Shown here one piece after another: positions 14,732 to 15,827 of a stretch of 15,827 nucleotides of DNA. The notes under the pieces are model-generated. The model saw nothing but the letters and a program-made list of their open reading frames with translations, was not told the origin of the DNA and searched no databases. Location of the stretch: NCBI GenBank assembly GCA_036338025.1, contig JAYZDB010000010.1, positions 1 to 15,827 of the forward strand. The letters are read 5' to 3'. The stretch comes from JAYZDB01 sp036338025 (GTDB lineage Bacteria > Planctomycetota > UBA1135 > UBA2386). The position numbers and the translations under genes were made by a program. Each line of letters starts with the position of its first letter. Position 1 is the stretch's first letter.

Positions 14732-15787
14732 TTACCTTCGCAACGTCTTCCGGGCCCAGGCGTGGTCAGGTTGGACTCGTAGCAGGTTTCTTAGATCCTG
14801 TTCGGCGCCGGCGCGGTCTCGAAACCGGATCTTGATGCGCGCACGCAGTTCGAGGGCGCGGATGTGGTCCGGGTTGCCCGCGAGGATCCGATCGAGATAG
14901 CCCAGGGCACGCCTGGGTTCGGTCTCCTGCACGAGCAAAGCGAGGTAATCGAGAGCTTCGATGTGGTCCTTTCGAACTTCGAGGACCCCTTCGAAGCTCT
15001 TGATGGCCGCCGCTGTCTGGCCAGCTTGAGCCTGCGCCGCACCGCGGTGCAGACGGGCTTCGGAACTGATGTTCTCGTTGGCGACGCGGATCTGGAGTTG
15101 GTCAAGGAATGGCGTTGGGCGGGCCAGGTCTCCGGCGCGTCGGGCGGCGGCCCGGCTTTCCTCGATCCTGCCGAGTTGATTGAGGCAGCGAGCTCGTGCC
15201 TCGTGGACCTCGCGGTGCCTGGGATCGAGTTGCCGTGCCTTGTCGAGATGTGGGAGTGCGCCCTTTGCATCGCCTCGTGCCAGCATGCTGCGGCCGACCC
15301 CGAGGGACGCGTGACTGGAGGGGTGGTGCTGGACGATTGTCTTGTAGCACTCCTCGGCTTCGTCAAACCGTCCCAGGCTCTCCAGCATCCGCCCGCGCAG
15401 CAACTGGGTTGCAGGTGAGTCGGGGCGCAGGTCGGCGGCCCGTGCCAGGTGCTCCTGTGCTCGGACTGGGTCGGACTCAGATGCGACCACGCCGGCCAGG
15501 TGGAGGTGCTGGTAGGCGTCTTGACCGGTGGCGAGTTCGGCGGCGGCCAGGTAGGCCCACTCGGCGTAGGTGAGCAGGGCGTGCGCATGGAGCGCGCGTG
15601 CGAAGGCACCGAGAGACTCCGCTGAGGGGGATCTATGGATGACCCGGTGCATGTTACGCAGTTTGCGCGCGACCGGCGCTTCCATGCCGGTGAGGTCGAG
15701 CAGGATCGGCTGAGTCGGTCCATCGGGACCGCAGGCCTGGCACAGTGCCGCGGCGATCAATAGCGTCGACGTCGCGCGGTACTTCAC
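14732..15787 (-). CDS. Exported TPR-repeat protein (possible lipoprotein)
   Basis: 351 residues, beginning at a GTG (complement of 15785-15787). GAGGT (15796-15800) lies 8 bases before it and supports this start, although the frame stays open to the window edge. A hydrophobic leader (M-K-Y-R-A-T-S-T-L-L-I-A-A-A-L-C16-Q-A-C19-G) suggests export; C19 could be a lipidation site but the lipobox is atypical (Cys at -3). The rest is TPR-type helix pairs from about residue 55 to the end: for instance LHLAGVVASE (95-104), LRGRMLESLGRFDEAEECYK, ARLHRGAAQAQAGQTAAAI and LRARIKIRFRDRAGAEQDL-like units. TPR proteins of this type in planctomycete-like bacteria often sit beside ASPIC/UnbV-domain genes; that is outside this window. 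It precedes Nramp2 by 65 bp. Partner unknown. Confidence 0.75.
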   Translation of the reverse strand: MKYRATSTLLIAAALCQACGPDGPTQPILLDLTGMEAPVARKLRNMHRVIHRSPSAESLGAFARALHAHALLTYAEWAYLAAAELATGQDAYQHLHLAGVVASESDPVRAQEHLARAADLRPDSPATQLLRGRMLESLGRFDEAEECYKTIVQHHPSSHASLGVGRSMLARGDAKGALPHLDKARQLDPRHREVHEARARCLNQLGRIEESRAAARRAGDLARPTPFLDQLQIRVANENISSEARLHRGAAQAQAGQTAAAIKSFEGVLEVRKDHIEALDYLALLVQETEPRRALGYLDRILAGNPDHIRALELRARIKIRFRDRAGAEQDLRNLLRVQPDHAWARKTLRR

Positions 15788-15795
15788 CGAGGCGT

Positions 15796-15800
15796 ACCTC
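15796..15800 (-). promoter_or_regulatory. Ribosome binding site deciding a GTG start
   Basis: GAGGT on the minus strand, 8 bases before the GTG complementary to 15785-15787. It favours that start for the TPR gene, in agreement with the signal-peptide-like leader that follows. Confidence 0.55.
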
Positions 15801-15827
15801 GTTCGAGGATCAGTGTCCGATCGGTCG

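Noticed and set aside
13692..14900. 402-codon plus-strand frame opposite Nramp2
   Set aside because: Asp/Gly/Gln-rich product with no family features; Nramp2 on the minus strand has clear membrane segments.

Overview
The window is GC-rich bacterial chromosomal DNA, tightly packed and in the standard code. Its genes resemble those of a Planctomycetota-type bacterium: many exported proteins of unknown detailed role (CotH-like kinase with an EF-hand, PQQ-type beta-propeller, squalene-cyclase-like toroid fused to a discoidin-like domain, thioredoxin-like/HEAT protein), two Nramp-related transporters of the non-canonical type, and a secreted reprolysin-like metallopeptidase with an IPT/TIG domain. 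The phylum is an inference from gene content; no marker gene is present. I see no rRNA, tRNA, CRISPR array, insertion sequence or integrase.

Layout. 1-159 (minus): start of a sialate O-acetylesterase-like gene cut by the window edge. 160-553: non-coding gap between divergent genes. 554-2071 (plus): exported thioredoxin-like/HEAT protein with Gly-Arg-rich tracts. 2149-4038 (minus): exported alpha/alpha-toroid protein. 4155-5045 (plus): beta-class DNA methyltransferase. 5122-5367 (plus): a small glutaredoxin-like gene with an in-frame TGA exactly at the first active-site cysteine position. 5394-6455 (minus): zinc-ribbon/TPR protein. 6538-7800 (minus): Nramp-related transporter. 7902-9443 (plus): CotH-like kinase with EF-hand. 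9480-10898 (minus): PQQ-like beta-propeller. 11094-12878 (plus): reprolysin-like metallopeptidase. 12921-14666 (minus): second Nramp-related transporter. 14732-15787 (minus): exported TPR protein.

The main discovery is the gene at 5122-5367. Read straight through, the TGA at 5164-5166 gives an 81-residue glutaredoxin fold with a U-G-A-C (UxxC) active site. A strong Shine-Dalgarno site precedes the ATG, the reading frame stays protein-like on both sides of the TGA, and an 8-bp hairpin with a GUU loop lies 23 nt downstream, where a bacterial SECIS element should be. An automated caller would either miss this gene or start it at the GTG at 5182, losing the active site. It follows the methyltransferase by 76 bp on the same strand and is probably co-transcribed with it.

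Most other genes are arranged as convergent or divergent singletons, so the window does not look like one dedicated pathway. Likely short transcription units are methyltransferase-selenoprotein (plus), Nramp1-zinc-ribbon/TPR (minus) and TPR lipoprotein-like-Nramp2 (minus). No selenocysteine machinery genes (selA, selB, selC, selD) are in the window, so the Sec call depends on their presence elsewhere in the genome.
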